Below the pieces are notes generated by a model. The model had not been told where the DNA came from, ran no database searches, and worked only from the letters and a program-made list of their open reading frames with translations. A stretch of 64,000 bases of DNA from Apostichopus japonicus (Eukaryota > Echinodermata > Holothuroidea > Aspidochirotida > Stichopodidae). The stretch lies in assembly GCF_037975245.1 (NCBI RefSeq), contig NC_092565.1, positions 22,775,499 through 22,839,498 of the forward strand, given 5' to 3'. Of the stretch, positions 1-12,912 are shown in pieces (the first letter of the stretch is position 1; every line of letters begins with the position of its first letter). The position numbers and the translations under genes are program-made.

Positions 1-3000
1 ACCTTTTTGCACATTCGAGACTTAATTTGCCCATTTTATTCATCATAAATGTTTCTTCAGAACACTTTTAAATATCAAGTGGCCTTAGAAAAGGGTTTTT
101 TAACAGACACTAATTGGGGGCTCCAACCAGACCATAAGCCGCGACGGGTTTTTCATTTCAAAGCATATAGTCTCTTATCTTGAGGATGTAAATGAACGTT
201 AATAATCATTTGTATATGGATGTGAAACATTTCAATGGAACAGTGGACGAATAAATTCGTATTAGTGTGTACATGTTAATCCATATAGTTTCATTGCGAA
301 TGTTAAAGCAAGACTCACTTTTTATTTAAAATTTTATTATATTTAAATTTCCAGTGACATGAACAAAACAGTGGAGGCTTTTTGGTTTGGTTTTCCAACT
401 CCTCTTTGGAAGGCAAGGGGTGTTGGGGAGGTGGGGGTAAAGGAAGTGGGGACTTGCTTTAGCTGTAAGATCTAATCAAACAACACTGTAGTATTATAGT
501 GACTGTCATAATCATTAAAATAAAATAATTTTGTCAAACAAATAGTTTTGATGGCTCTTCAATGGTAAAGGGAGATAGGGGTAAAGAGCAGTGACAAAGG
601 GGTTACTATATATATGTACTATATTTATATCTCCTTGAAATCCCCGACAACCAGCGCATCGTTTCATCGAGCGATATACCTTATTACTTTCTCTCCCGCA
701 AATCGGCTAATGATGTTGCATTTGTTTATGATCGAGTGGACATGTTTCATAACATCTGTATACGCAACTGTCAAAAAATATGGTAGAAACGAACCAGAAT
801 ATGTCAATTTATTTTTCTGAAATAAGAAGCAGCCTCTTTAATGTTTTAACGCAATCAGAGGCAAAGTCGTGTACACCCGGATAGTTTTCCACGCATCATT
901 TTTGCTCTGATGAACATATTAATCATTGAAGGATACAAATGTGCCAAGCTCTATAAAATATACGTTATATAATAATTTTGAGATATATATATACATACGA
1001 GTGGATAATTTCATAAATAATGTAATATCGTCAAAAACAGGGTGATGTTTTTTTTTTTATATCAAGTAGACCGACACTTCCATGTTACATGTCGACAAAA
1101 TGTGTTATGTAAAAATGATTAAAGGTGTGTTACTTGTGTGCGACGTGCTGTAAACAAAATTTTAACCAAAAAATATGTTTAAAAAAAAGAGGTAAATATG
1201 GGATTTTATTTATTTCTAACATGTCAGTTTCTAGAATACAGAAAAGGTATATTTACCTTTTTTTCGGAGGAAATGAGTGACGGGTTGAATTATTTTGAAT
1301 GAAAACACGGTCGCATTCTGTTTCATTATATATACTATTGTGTTTGTTCGTTACTTGAACCGTTTCCATGGATACATGGACGTCCGTAGACACAGCCAAT
1401 AAGGTCGGGGGAGTAGGGTGGGCATGCAAATTTGGGTTTTTGATAAAAGGAATAAAAGGAATTAACAATTAAGCCTCTGAACCGTCAAAATTGAAAGGGT
1501 TTAAGTCCCCCCATTTTCAACGCTAAAGCATACCTTTTTCAATACATCCACCTCCCCTTAATCCCTCCCTCCCCCACTCCCTGCTCCTCCCCACCCTGCG
1601 GATGCCCATGCTTCGATATACAACACAACAATCAAGGAATTTACCCCTGTTCGACCTCGCAAGAGGTCCTACGGGGGATAATATTTAAGTTTTGTAGAAT
1701 AGACACTTTTTTTTTTTTTTTCTAGGGAAAATCGATATGCTATAGATACCTGGATATATATAGTTCCCATAAAAATTATTAATTTAATTAATAAAAATGG
1801 CAGTGTTGTTTCATAATATGTTTAATTTATAAGTGTCCATTGGGAGGGCAACTTCAAGCAATCGTTTTATTCTTTATGAGCTAACTATAGAATACAGAAA
1901 AAAAAAACGTTCTTAATTTCACACTAATATTGACTTTATGCTCACTTTATGAACGATCAACATGTTTATACAACCACCCCAAACTTAACACGAGAGAAGG
2001 CTACACTTGAAAAGTGACTGATTTTTTTGGGAGGTTTACAATGGTTCAAAAGTCTGACATCCATCTACGAGGCCATTGGCGATATGACTCATAATATATG
2101 GGAACCTGTATATGTGAAAAGCTTGTTTCCGGGTATTAGAACGTTAACCGCAACAATTTTAGTCCACGACCCAGCCAAAATGTCAAATGTTAGGCATTCG
2201 GCCGCGACCCGTCGATCAACCCCCTCCCCTCCCTCCGCCCCCCCTTCGCTTAAATTTATCAGTGTAATGTCTGTGAAATATGGTTGCTAATGTGATGATT
2301 GACTCTGCTCCCTTATCACAAGTTCATTGATATTGACTTTAAGGGCCATCGACCCATCGACATTCCTTTGCGACACAAACATTAGTTCGGAAACCGTACA
2401 GTTCAGGACCGCTACCGACATAAAAGATATGAACATACCAAAATTGGAATTGATAGATAGGGTAAGCTAAGGTTTCCTCATTATTCGGACAGCAAAATGG
2501 CTAACTTCATATAAAAAAATGTATTTATAAGGGAGACTAGAACCTTTCCCAACCCCCCCCCCCCCAAAAAAAAAAAACGTTCAAGTCTGCAAACTATGAC
2601 TCAATTGTTGAACTTAAAAAAGAATATGGTAAACAACATAAACCTACAACTCCGTATTATAAATATATATCTAAGCATACTACTGTCAGAGGCGGATCAA
2701 TGAATAATATAAAGGAGGGGTGGCTCTGGGGTCTTGGAAGCCTATTCCCTATTCCCTGAGGAACAGTGGGTGACCCTCCCCCCCCCCTCCCTCCCTCGAA
2801 AACTAAAGCTATAAACTTCATATAGTAAATACAACCACACCACTGCATCTGACTGGTCCCGTACAGGGGAGATCGCTCTACACTTGGACTAGGTCGTTTC
2901 TCTTCATAGAAAAAATATCCATAAATATTAATAAGACCGAAGAACTAGGTGAGTGAATGGTAAACTATATCGAACTTTTTTTTTTAATTTTTAATTTCAT

Positions 3001-4377
3001 GTAAATGTTTTTTTCTTCTCATGACAAAATACGAGGTAACAACAAGAGATATTGTGTAATACTATCGGTCGTATTGAGGTGGTGTAAATAAACACTGTCG
3101 AATGCAGCAGCAGCAAACTCCGAACCAAGAAAAGGGGGGGGGGGGAACACGATTACTTCGAAGAATAAAACGTTTCAATTTTGTTTTCTAGTATTCTCAA
3201 TTCTAGAGCCTATATGGATATAAAGGATACGGAACAAAGAAAATAATAATAGTAAAAACAGAATTAACCCTGGTCTATGGATTCTTAAGATCAAAGTTAG
3301 GTTTTATAATATCTAGTATTATCAAAAGTCGATAAAATATAATGGGACCTTAAATTAATATATAAACATTACTATACCTCTTTTATCCCCTATTTTTGTC
3401 GTCAAGCAAGTATATAGTAGGCCTGTAATCGAAACTGTCATGTATTCATAAAAATTCATTATAATGATAAAATGATAAAAAAAATAGAGTTAGTTTATTT
3501 TAGGTTTCATACTTCATTGATTTTGTTTCTCTTTATGCACGGAGTAGCTTTGAGTTTTAGTTTCTAGCGGACATTGCATGAAGTCAGTTGATAAAATATT
3601 TTGTCGTATGCTATACTGTTTAGTCAGTAGGCTATATAAGAAATATAAAAACAGTGAACCATACGTTGTAGATGTGCATAAATCACGGTGTGTATAGCCA
3701 AGGACCCTTTACGCGATAACAGATGTATAGACTTTCGTATTGGTTTACATACAGTGATTCATGTTAAGATATATACATGTGGGTACATATATAGGCCTAT
3801 GTATAGTGCATTATATCACAGCCATGCACAGAACCTCAGGTTGTAGTAACCAAAGACAGTATGTAGGTTTCTAACAGTGCTGTACACTGTATATTGATAT
3901 CTATATATGTGTGTACGTACAAGTGTATGTATATGCTACTTAACACTACAATATTGGACTAGTCGGAAGTTGCGCCCGTTTAATTACTACGTAGATCGGA
4001 AATAGCGCCTAACAACCCATCACAACAGCGTCAACTGAAACAAAGAAATTTGACATGCAGTCTTGATGACCATTTTCATATTCAAAACTTAGAGCTAGCC
4101 TAAAAGGTGGCTAATGCAACGTGAGTGTAGATTGGCAGAAGTTAGATGGGCTTCGGTTGGTTTGCATGTCCACTTTAAGTGCGGAATTCCTAACTGACTG
4201 AACTGTGCGTGCAGGTGTTTAATGAAAACCCGTTACAACAAGAGGATGTAAGATTTTCCTTCCCACTAACCTCTCCCTTGTCCCAACATGGTTCATTATC
4301 AAATCATTATGTAGATAAACAGGGAGAATGGGCTTCACTCTCGGGTCAGTATGGGCTAGAATATATATCGGGACAGG
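1..4377. other. Intergenic, no gene seen
   Basis: AT-rich DNA with scattered homopolymer C, G, A and T runs. Open frames are short, with no motif or splice context. The only recognisable content is a GGATC-type dispersed repeat near 2685-2840. Confidence 0.6.
2685..2840 (+). repeat. Dispersed repeat, GGATC/ATAAAGGAGGGG type (copy 1)
   Basis: Starts CAGAGGCGGATCAATGA, continues with an ATAAAGGAGGGGTGG-like block and CTGGGGTC. The same order of blocks recurs at 7505 and 28344. It is probably a hAT-like element, because the best copy begins CAGGGGTGGATCC. The right end is not clear. Confidence 0.5.
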
Positions 4378-4735
4378 CTACCTGAAAACATAAAATCCAT
4401 CCTGCTGAAATACAATCAGATGCCAAAGCCTACCTTTAAATCATATGAATGTCTAGCTTGTAAATATCTTTCTTTTTTACAGTGTTTGTATGCATGTTTT
4501 AGATGTTTTAATAGTTTATTTCTTATCTTTTGTATTTTTAAGGTTATAAGGACCCCTTTGGAAATAAGCTTTTAGCTTAAAGGGTTATCCTTGGCATGTT
4601 ATTTTCTTTTTGATGCATTTAAGTATATTCCCATCTTGTATTTTCAATGTTTATCTTTATGTGCAATTTTTGTTTGTATGTAGATGAAGAATGATATCTT
4701 GCCGAATAAAATCAAATCAAAATCAAATCATGTGA
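4378..4735 (+). mobile_element. 5'-truncated LINE: last codons, 3' UTR and short tandem tail
   Basis: From 4378 one frame reads LPENIKSI and, after a gap, TFKSYECLAC, resembling the C-terminal end of CR1/Jockey-group reverse-transcriptase proteins (W-N-S-L-P-E-N-I-K-S ... L-S-x-F-K-S). It is followed by the GGACCCCTTTGGAAATAAGC / TTTTAGCTTAAAGGGTTATCC block common in LINE 3' UTRs, then GCCGAATAAAATCAAATC and a short tandem ATCAAA-type tail ending near 4730. Dead fragment; clade not certain. Confidence 0.7.
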
Positions 4736-6050
4736 TCCCGGTCTATCCTTGGACAATGACCATATAATGACCTCATTGGAAACTGAAGAACCCCCCCCCC
4801 CCCTTTTTCCCTCACCCATCCACCCCTTCGATGCCAGCCAGTTGACTCCAGCCAGCCTAATCGGTAATGGAAATAACTTTACCCAAAAATGTCTAATTGG
4901 TTTTTAAGGTGTTGGGCCATGTTCATTTTACCAGGACAGGCTTTTGTATATCAAAATGGAACATAACTAAGTAACCTAATACCTATATATCATGGAATTC
5001 TTATTCATAATTGAGAGACACTCACGTGGAACGAGGCCAGTACATAGACACCTATATGACTGCATGCATGCATCGAAGAGGGATATTGTACGTGTTTACC
5101 TTTATAGCGTAGGAGTAGTTCATAGCATATCAAGTCATATTTGTAGAGAGTGAATCGTTACTTCCTTATGTGATCTCAGTGTGGAGAGAGATATGAAGAA
5201 GCAGTTCCCTTTTCTTAATGACAGACAAAATGCATTTCTGTCTGTAAATTTGTGAAAAGTAAAAGGTCAAGTGTGAAAAATGAAGATGTACTAATATCTC
5301 CGAAAATTAGCCACCCCACCCCTCACCTCACTAGTCTCTCTCTCCCTCTCCCTGTGTCTCGTTCTCCACCTCCATCAACCCCTCCTCCCCCTCCCCCACC
5401 CCCACCCCGGGATTTCATCCTCCACGTCAATTACATAGTTGCGTGAACCAAGATGGCAATCAGGGGCGCACCGAAAATGATACTACAAAATCATTCTTAT
5501 AGTATATAGCACATGAATATGTACCGTACATTAAATGTACCGTGTATTACCTGAACAGTTGAGAATTCTTCAACATTATTTCAACACTTTTTGTCAACAT
5601 ATAGAAGCATTTTACATTTAGTATAGTCTATATATACGTATCTGAATTCTCTATCGCCCTGCTGGTTTATTCCCAACAGCAGGAAGATGCCTTGATCTAT
5701 TTCTCAACATCAGGAGGAAACAGCTCGTTGCAATGATATGTATTTGCATGAATGTTCTTTTATCGGTACATTATCAGGTATATACACCTTTATGGCTATT
5801 AAGAATATCCGTAGATATCACCCTGCACATTAATTATGATATGCAGTGGGCATGACCAGTATCCATTGAGTCTGAGAAGAAAGGGTTTTCCCCCAATTTC
5901 TTTATGCTTTCATACTTAGTTACTATTCATTTACATGAAGAATTAAAATGAATTTATTGTCCACAATCTGAAATTCGGCTTAACATAGGTCGTAAACGGA
6001 ACAAAAAGCAATAGTATAAGTATCAATAGACTGCGATATATACATACTGA
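4736..6050. other. Intergenic, nothing recognised
   Basis: AT-rich with a C/T-rich block at 5310-5410 that creates a spurious proline-rich frame. No gene or clear repeat family seen. Confidence 0.5.
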
Positions 6051-6372
6051 CAGGGGCGTAGCGAGCGGGGGGGTGTGGGGGGTGTCGCACCCCCCCCCCC
6101 AATAATTTGAAATGGGGGAGGGGTCTAAGGGTAGGGGGCTACCCCTCCCCTTTGGAAAATTTTTAGTTTTGAAACGTCCTTAGATGCAATCTGGTGCATA
6201 TTTTAAGTCAAATTTGGCACGGAAGAAGCTCCCGTTCTCCTTTTATCTATTCAGCTTTCCTTCTTTCTTCCCCTTCCGCTCTCTTCACCTTTTCTCCTTT
6301 TGCCGACAAACCCAAAATTTGCCGACAGCGACCAAATTATTGGTCCCCCCCCCCCCGCTCGCTACGCCCCTG
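6051..6372. mobile_element. Foldback / MITE-like element with CAGGGGCGTAGC inverted ends
   Basis: Left end CAGGGGCGTAGCGAGCGGGG and right end CCCCGCTCGCTACGCCCCTG are exact reverse complements over at least 20 bp, with G/C runs extending inward. Ends starting CAG and finishing CTG suit a hAT-derived element, but the 8-bp flanks (CATACTGA and CCGATTAC) do not match, so the superfamily is unproven. About 322 bp, no coding capacity; the short frames inside are not genes. Confidence 0.75.
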
Positions 6373-7504
6373 CCGATTACCCTAGATTGCGCAAGCATCT
6401 TCATATCGATTCTTGTAACATTGGCAGTAGCAAAGTAACATTATGAAGGCTGAGAATGTACATGATAACTGATATTAGGTTACACAAGATTTCTTCACTT
6501 GATATAGATTGATTAGAGTACAAAGAGAAAGTAATAAAATTACCTCAGTTTATTTACAGTTTTTATACTTTTTTTTCGTACTGTCCAAAACTAACAAAGT
6601 GTCAAGAAAAAACAACTGTGAAGTTAACTTCCTCAAGTTTGGTTGTAAAATTAATGAAAACATTTAGTTGATTATTTTAAAATTACGTGAAGATATTCCC
6701 TTTTTAAATATTTACTCAATTAAACAGCGGTATATGAGTTTGTAACAATTACGAACGCTGTTGTTAAGTAATTCTTGCCGACAAAAGTGCGGTCTGTCGA
6801 TAATTGGGCTAACTATATCATATAATAATAACCGCAGTCTGGAGATTTCTTTATGCAATGTAGGGTAGGTTAATTAATGTAGGTTAATTAATATTATCTT
6901 GTGACATTTATTCTAACTGCAGTGCTTGAGCGTGACAAGGAAGGATACACGGAGCTGCTTGGTAAACACAAACCGGGTAACTTAAAAAACTAAAGTTAGG
7001 CAGAATTGTGGTCATATATAGTTAAGGAAAAAATGGGGGGGGGGGGGGTGAAGGAAACTAGTGCTAATAATGTTTTTACAGCTATATTCGTTTCTAAAAT
7101 ACCGATATGCTAAGTCTCTTGAATACTTCTTAAAGGACAATTTGAATGACGTATACAGCGACCTCTCGGTGCAAGTTAATGTTTGATGTGTTATGTTTGA
7201 TGTGTTTGTTATGTTTAATGTTAATGTTAATCCATTGTTTTATGCTAGAAATTCTAAGACCGTAACCAAAATAATTTTATTAAACTTTCTTTAAACAATG
7301 TTTTTAAAGGATAAGTTTTCTCAAATATTAAAAGTAGTGGGTAGAAGAACACCCTGGATATCTAGCAATGATTTTGACAGTGTGCGGCAGTATCAGGTGG
7401 CGAGGAAAGGATTTGAAATTTGGGGTCGGAGGGAGGGGGGGGGAAAATTCAGAACCCCCCCTACTAAGTTAGGTATTGGGTAGAACCCGGAATGGCCGGT
7501 AGAG

Positions 7505-7640
7505 GCGAATGAAGGATTTTATAAAGGAGGGGTGATGCCCTGGGGTCATTGAATCCGAATCCCACGTAGGGGGTGCATGGGGTATTTGCGGGTCCTCCCC
7601 CAGAAAAAGTTAATAAACTTTTAGACGTCAAATAGTGCAT
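7505..7640 (+). repeat. Dispersed repeat, GGATC/ATAAAGGAGGGG type (copy 2)
   Basis: GAAGGATTTTATAAAGGAGG, then CCCTGGGGTCATTGAATCC, nearly the same as the copy at 28344. It is followed by an internal direct repeat (7623-7710 and 7772-7858). Confidence 0.55.
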
Positions 7641-7858
7641 TCATATTTAGACTATAAATTAGGTCTATATAAATAGCTCTAAATGCAATATTTTGCTAAG
7701 AAATAGTAGCAATAAATTAAAACTATCCCCAGACTTCAGTCAGGTATGAGCCTGAACCTTTAAAAAAAATAAGACGTCAAATTGTGCATTGTGAGTGATA
7801 TTTAGACTATAAATTATAGGTCTATGTAAGAAGCATTAAACGCAATGCTGTGCTACTA
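7623..7858 (+). repeat. Diverged direct repeat, two copies of about 87 bp
   Basis: Both halves start AGACGTCAAAT and share GTGCATT, ATATTTAGACTATAAATTA and a GGTCTAT block. The second half begins at 7772. About 60 bp of unrelated sequence lies between. Confidence 0.6.
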
Positions 7859-8185
7859 ATTACTTTAACTATGTGAGGTTGAATAAAGGGGGTGGGTGTA
7901 CATCCTTATAAAGCTACCCCCCTTATCTGAATGCAAAAAAAAAACCCAACTGACTATGGGACGTGGGCCTTCCCCCCCCCCCCCCCAAGCCACTGTGCAG
8001 CATATCAACATTAATGATTTTGTGTTTAAAGTCATTATTTTTATAAGACAGAATATGAGACAAATTGTTGTGCCCCAATATAAGGTTCTTGTTGACATCC
8101 ACAACATTTGATCACGTTATTTTATTTTCAGTTCTACATTTCAATTTTGATCATTTCCTCCTTTGTATTATCAAGTATAGGCTGT

Positions 8186-8439
8186 GTTACTGTTTTATGT
8201 TGTATAGCTATAACACACACACTAAGTTGTAATATTCGTTATGTTCAGTCGTGATCGAACCCTATGAGCAACGGCAGGAAGTGACGTCATAATGTGCTCC
8301 TCTAATTCGGTTGTTACTGTTTTATGTTGTATAGCTATAACACACACACTAAGTTGTAATATTCGTTATGTTCAGACGTGATCGAACCCTATGAGCAGTG
8401 ACAGGAAGTGACGTCGTTATGTGCTCCTCTAATTCGGTT
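8186..8439 (+). repeat. Tandem duplication, 2 x 127 bp
   Basis: Units 8186-8312 and 8313-8439 both run from GTTACTGTTTTATGTTGTAT to CTCTAATTCGGTT, with only a few substitutions (for example CAACGGCAGG against CAGTGACAGG). The near-identity points to a recent event. Confidence 0.85.
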
Positions 8440-8817
8440 CAGTCTGCCTATGGGTGAGGTTCTATCCTATGAGAATCGAAACATGATGATCTTCAACTTC
8501 TATACATTTTCCTGATGTAAGCTGCTTTTTTGGTAGTAGAAATACAGTATATTCGACTTTTAAGTTCAGTTATGTTGGGGTTTTAGTAAATAATTTACAG
8601 TTTTGGTATCATTCGAGATATATCTTGTCGTATGCGATACTGTTAAATAAACACTATTATATATGTGTGTAAGTTACCCATTCCCCATGCAGCACCCGAA
8701 ACACCTTACACCCGACACCCTTTATGTAAACGAATAGCTACGGCAGCCAGTTGGGACAATATCCTAATGCTAATACCCCTCTAAACTGTACTCCAATATC
8801 ATGCTCTCAAAGCACTG

Positions 8818-9192
8818 GTATTGACAGTACAAAAAGTTCCTAACCTTGATCTGTTATAAACATGATATTCATAATTTACTTCGTTCCTCGCTTACCTGTC
8901 TCCCCACAACCTTAGCACCGCATTCTACCGTGTCTAGTATGCCCTGGTAATCTTTTAACACTGTGCACCCTCAGTGACCGGTCATACCCGGTCAGTGACC
9001 TTCCTTCTCATTCTACCACCCAAAGTGTCTACACATGTTTTTCGTATTGGGAAAAATTTTCTTTCGAAATTCGCCCGGGATACCTTGGATTTTTTACCTA
9101 GAAGTTTCCTTATAGGAGTTGGCAGTACAAAAAGTTCCTCACCTTGATCTGTTATAAACATGATATTCATATACTGCTCGTACTGTCAATAC
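8818..9192. repeat. Composite repeat with 13-bp inverted ends and an inner DR1 copy
   Basis: GTATTGACAGTAC at 8818-8830 is the exact reverse complement of GTACTGTCAATAC at 9180-9192. Just inside, a block of about 48 bp (AGTACAAAAAGTTCCT ... ATGATATTCATA) occurs twice in direct orientation, near 8826 and 9122. A minus-strand DR1 copy lies at 8891-9018. Confidence 0.5.
8891..9018 (-). repeat. DR1 dispersed repeat (minus-strand copy, upstream of the gene)
   Basis: Reads CTTACCTGTCTCCCCACAAC ... CCGGTCATACCCGGTCAGTG ... CTTCTCATTCTACCA, the reverse complement of the DR1 body seen at 33071-33236. The tail hairpin is absent. Confidence 0.65.
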
Positions 9193-11022
9193 GAGTGTGT
9201 GCTCTGAAGCGGGAAATGACACTACAGTATAGAAAAAATTGTCCCAACTGGGTGGCTACGGGACTGTGGACGTAGCAAGTCAACGATTTCGTAGCAATGG
9301 CCCAAAAAGTAAGAGATATAGGCGAGAGAGAGAGAACAAACATATCTATGGGGTGCCGGGGCCAGATGGGGGTGGGGGGGGGTAAGGTCATGGCTGTTTG
9401 ACCGAGCGTTTTTACACGCTCGGGGCATTTCGGTAACATGTAAGTATGAATGGAAGTTAAGTGGTCAACATGTTTTCAGCAACGACGTATAAATATTGAT
9501 GACTGACGTCAGACTATGCCAAATTACCTGCCAAATTGATCTATTCGGCGACGGACTTGCTCAACCACTTGTTGTCAGTCACTTAAAAATATTCACTTTA
9601 ACAACTTATTTTTTATCTGATAATTTTTAATACCGATAGAATTACAACCGAAAATAATGGGTCGTTAACTCTATCTTACGACATTACAGCTAATTGTTTG
9701 ATACTAAATAAACCTTAATAAGACAGAAACAACACATTTTGTTTATATTTATATCGAATTTAAGGAAATAAGTGTTTTCGAACATAAGATCAAATGCGGA
9801 TATTGGTCGTATTGAGGAATGTATATATAAGATCATAATAATGATGTAACCAGGAAACTTACTTTAATTCATCTAAACTTATAGAGACATATAATCATTT
9901 CATACAAATAGATATCAAAGAAATTAGGCCAATTAAAAACTGTGTGAAAGGTTGAGCTTCATTAAAACTCTTTTGGAATGATCAAGAAACAATGCCTATC
10001 TATAAATTCTGTTCTAATAATTCCTATGTATTCAGTGCCCGATACAACAACGCAAATTTTACACGGGATGGGGTATTAGGGAAGGAGCGTTATCCATCCA
10101 AGCCACCCCACCCCATTTGTCAGAAGAATATTCTAGTAAGATAAGGAGGTACGAGTGGGTTCACCATTATCCTCTCCTTTTCAAAATTGAAAATATATAT
10201 ATAATAAGTAAGGTCCAAATAGACAAATTAATAACAAATTTGTGCCTATATTATTGCGAACTAATCAATAATTGATATATTCCTCTATAGCTTTCTTCCA
10301 TAAAGAGTGAATACAAGGCTCAAAGTGCTTGCATATAGGTAACGTTCCAGCAACATCACTGGTATATAAACCCCCTTTTTTGGCATTTACATGGGAATAC
10401 ATGTAAAATCACAATTTCGTTATTTCATATTTTTCGTCTTAAATGGTATATGGTGGATAAACCATCGTGTAAAAGTATCCCTATATAGCCGGCTATGCAT
10501 ATATAGCCGGTATATACAAGCCTATTAACAAATAAAGCGAATCTACCGTTTTTACTAGAGGTATAACAAGATGTTTATAGATGTATTGTATGTATTACGC
10601 TCTAATGCATACGTTGACGTCACGGTAGCGTCCAAAAAGACCTATTCCCATTATAAGTTCGTCCACAGTTTCTTAGCAACTACACAATTGGCATACTTAC
10701 TTTGCTTTGTTCCTTTAACCACACTTATAATTTTAGATATTATACTAGAACGATCTATTCACACCTTTCATATTTTTATGAGATTGCAAACTGTGAATTT
10801 TACAAATTCTTTTCACAAACTGGCGAGCAACAGCAAACAAACCGAAAAAAGAAACCAGAGAGAGAGGTAGGGAAAGAAAGCAAGAAAGAAAGCAATGAAA
10901 TGTATTCAAGATTTGCCCTTTCTTTGCCCTTATAGTTCAAAAAGAAGGAAGATTGAATCAAATATTTTTTTCGTCGTGTTTGTTGTAATGAGTTCAGTAC
11001 ATGCCATAGATTCGGTACCATT
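9193..11022. other. Intergenic, nothing recognised
   Basis: AT-rich, with small palindromic TATAGCCGG repeats near 10485-10515. The longest frame (10571-10870) shows no domain or splice support. Confidence 0.5.
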
Positions 11023-11026
11023 GTAT

Positions 11027-11078
<52 letters not shown>
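11023..11078. repeat. TA dinucleotide microsatellite
   Basis: About 56 bp of alternating TA with one AA interruption, directly followed by a C-rich stretch. Confidence 0.9.
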
Positions 11079-11081
<3 letters not shown>

Positions 11082-11373
11082 TCAACCAGTCCCCCCCCCC
11101 CACCTCTCCTTCCTCTCTACTCGTCCCAAACTATATGAGATCTCGATTGCCCTCACCTGTTCACGGATATTCATAACATATGTAGTTGTATTATCAACAG
11201 TCGCCTATGCCTCTATCCCTCTTTAGGAACACCCCCCCCCTACACATTTAAAGGTTCCGGGCTAAATGGTTGTCTCTGTCAGTCCCCCCCCCACCCTCCT
11301 CTCCACCCCATCTCAAATATAAGACCCATTGTTTCACTTGTTTGCAAATAACTGAGTAAGCCCACATTAGCGT

Positions 11374-11515
11374 TGTGCGGGATCCCGGTAGTCAAGTGAA
11401 TCCCGGTATCCCGATCCCGGTATTGACTAGTCCCGATCACAGTGCAATGTGTAAATACTACAGGGAGTGGGAAAACAACATTCGTTTCGGTATCACTCCC
11501 GGGAATCCCGGACAT
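11374..11515. repeat. GATCCCGGTA-rich segment, possible hAT fragment
   Basis: Several overlapping copies of (GA)TCCCGGTA within about 140 bp: GGGATCCCGGTAGTC, AATCCCGGTATCCCGATCCC and GGGAATCCCGGA. Such GGGATCCCGG clusters occur in some hAT-related repeats. No clear ends. Confidence 0.35.
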
Positions 11516-12375
11516 AATAAAAATATCTACGTGTTACTATTTGAAATAAAAACGACAACACGTTTATTTCTGGTGTCTGTGTTCCTAGTTTGAATAACTT
11601 TCTGATCAATTTACGTACTGGCCTAGACCTATATATCAACTAATAAACTTTTCACGTAGTAATTTGTACCTAGGCTACACAAAATATCTAACGTTACTTG
11701 GGCTGAGCATGTTGCGGGACATCAAAGTTATTCTGAAATATTCGTTATGTATTCTTCCTTCAAACGATGATTGTGAAGGTTCCCATGTATAAAATCTTAC
11801 CACATGTATATTTTCACTTCATTTTGATATAATAATTATAACGATTTAATAAATTTTGAGCCAAAACCGCAGGGAGGCCCCATATGCAGGGTGAATCAAA
11901 GGGACTTTTTTCTGTTTGCAGACTGATCTCTTTCACAACTTCTACTTCAATTTGTGTAAACCAATTCTCTCTTTTTTTCTTATTTTTTGTTGAAAAGTTT
12001 GTGTCTAGCAAAACACAAATCGGTTGTAATTAGATTCCACTGCAAAAGTCGACAACAATTTTGTATAGCTATACAGTATTTTCATTATAATGTCGAAGAC
12101 AAAGAGTTCATGAACTGTATCTTGTTTCAGTCTGGTAAATTCAATTTCTATTTAAGAGGGTAAAATTCCCATAACAACGGCAGTTCTAGCTTGCCACGTC
12201 ATGCATTACATCAGGTACAAATAGAACAGTCGAGATTCAATTTTAATTTTTTTTTTTTGGTCATGTCTATTATAAAAATTATAAGGACTAAGTTCATAAT
12301 GTATATGGGACGATTTTTAATTAATGGAACAATTGCTTATTTGGTGGAATGACTGACTTTAATAATTGTGTAGTT

Positions 12376-12636
12376 CAGGCGCGTAGCGAGGAATTTGCCA
12401 AGGGAGGGGCGAAACCTGTAGGCAAATTATCTAAGCGTATAGCGCCAGGGATGGCGCGAAGCGTACAAGAAAATGTTGCCTCCCAGATCGCTGGAAATGG
12501 CACTTCCCAGGCCTTTTAAGTTGCATCTAATCATTTTTTACTTTGAAATTAAGAGCAATATAAAATGTAAAAAAATAAAAAATATGCTCAAGGGGGGGGG
12601 GGGCGAAGGGGAGACCCCCCCTTGGCTACGCTCCTG
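12376..12636. mobile_element. Non-autonomous hAT-type element (8-bp TSD)
   Basis: Ends CAGGCGCGTAGCGAGG and CTTGGCTACGCTCCTG are imperfect inverted repeats (shared CAGGxGCGTAGC). Directly flanking are identical 8-bp repeats GTGTAGTT at 12368-12375 and 12637-12644. An 8-bp duplication with ends beginning CAGG is the hAT signature. 261 bp, no transposase. Confidence 0.85.
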
Positions 12637-12813
12637 GTGTAGTTTATTAGTATACATCTGATATGTGTTTATTTCTTCTTGGTTTTCTTCTTGTATGTCC
12701 ATACACGATGATAATTGATGGCAATTTTTCCTTAGAAATATCACTGTAGAAATACCTCTAGCAAAGAATATGGACCATAACGATGTATACCGATTTACGA
12801 ATTCATTCATTGA

Positions 12814-12912
12814 ATGGTATAGCGACACCTACCAACTGAATCACTCTTCCAATCATAGAATGATGGTATAGCGACACTTACCAACTGAATCACTCTTCCA
12901 ATCATAGAATGA
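12814..12912 (+). repeat. Tandem duplication, 2 x 49 bp
   Basis: ATGGTATAGCGACACCTACC starts both units (12814 and 12863); both end AATCATAGAATGA. One substitution seen between them. Confidence 0.85.

Noticed and set aside
10571-10870. 99-codon frame upstream of the gene
   Set aside because: Hydrophobic middle part but no family motif; overlapping frames on both strands are equally long, as expected by chance in AT-rich DNA.
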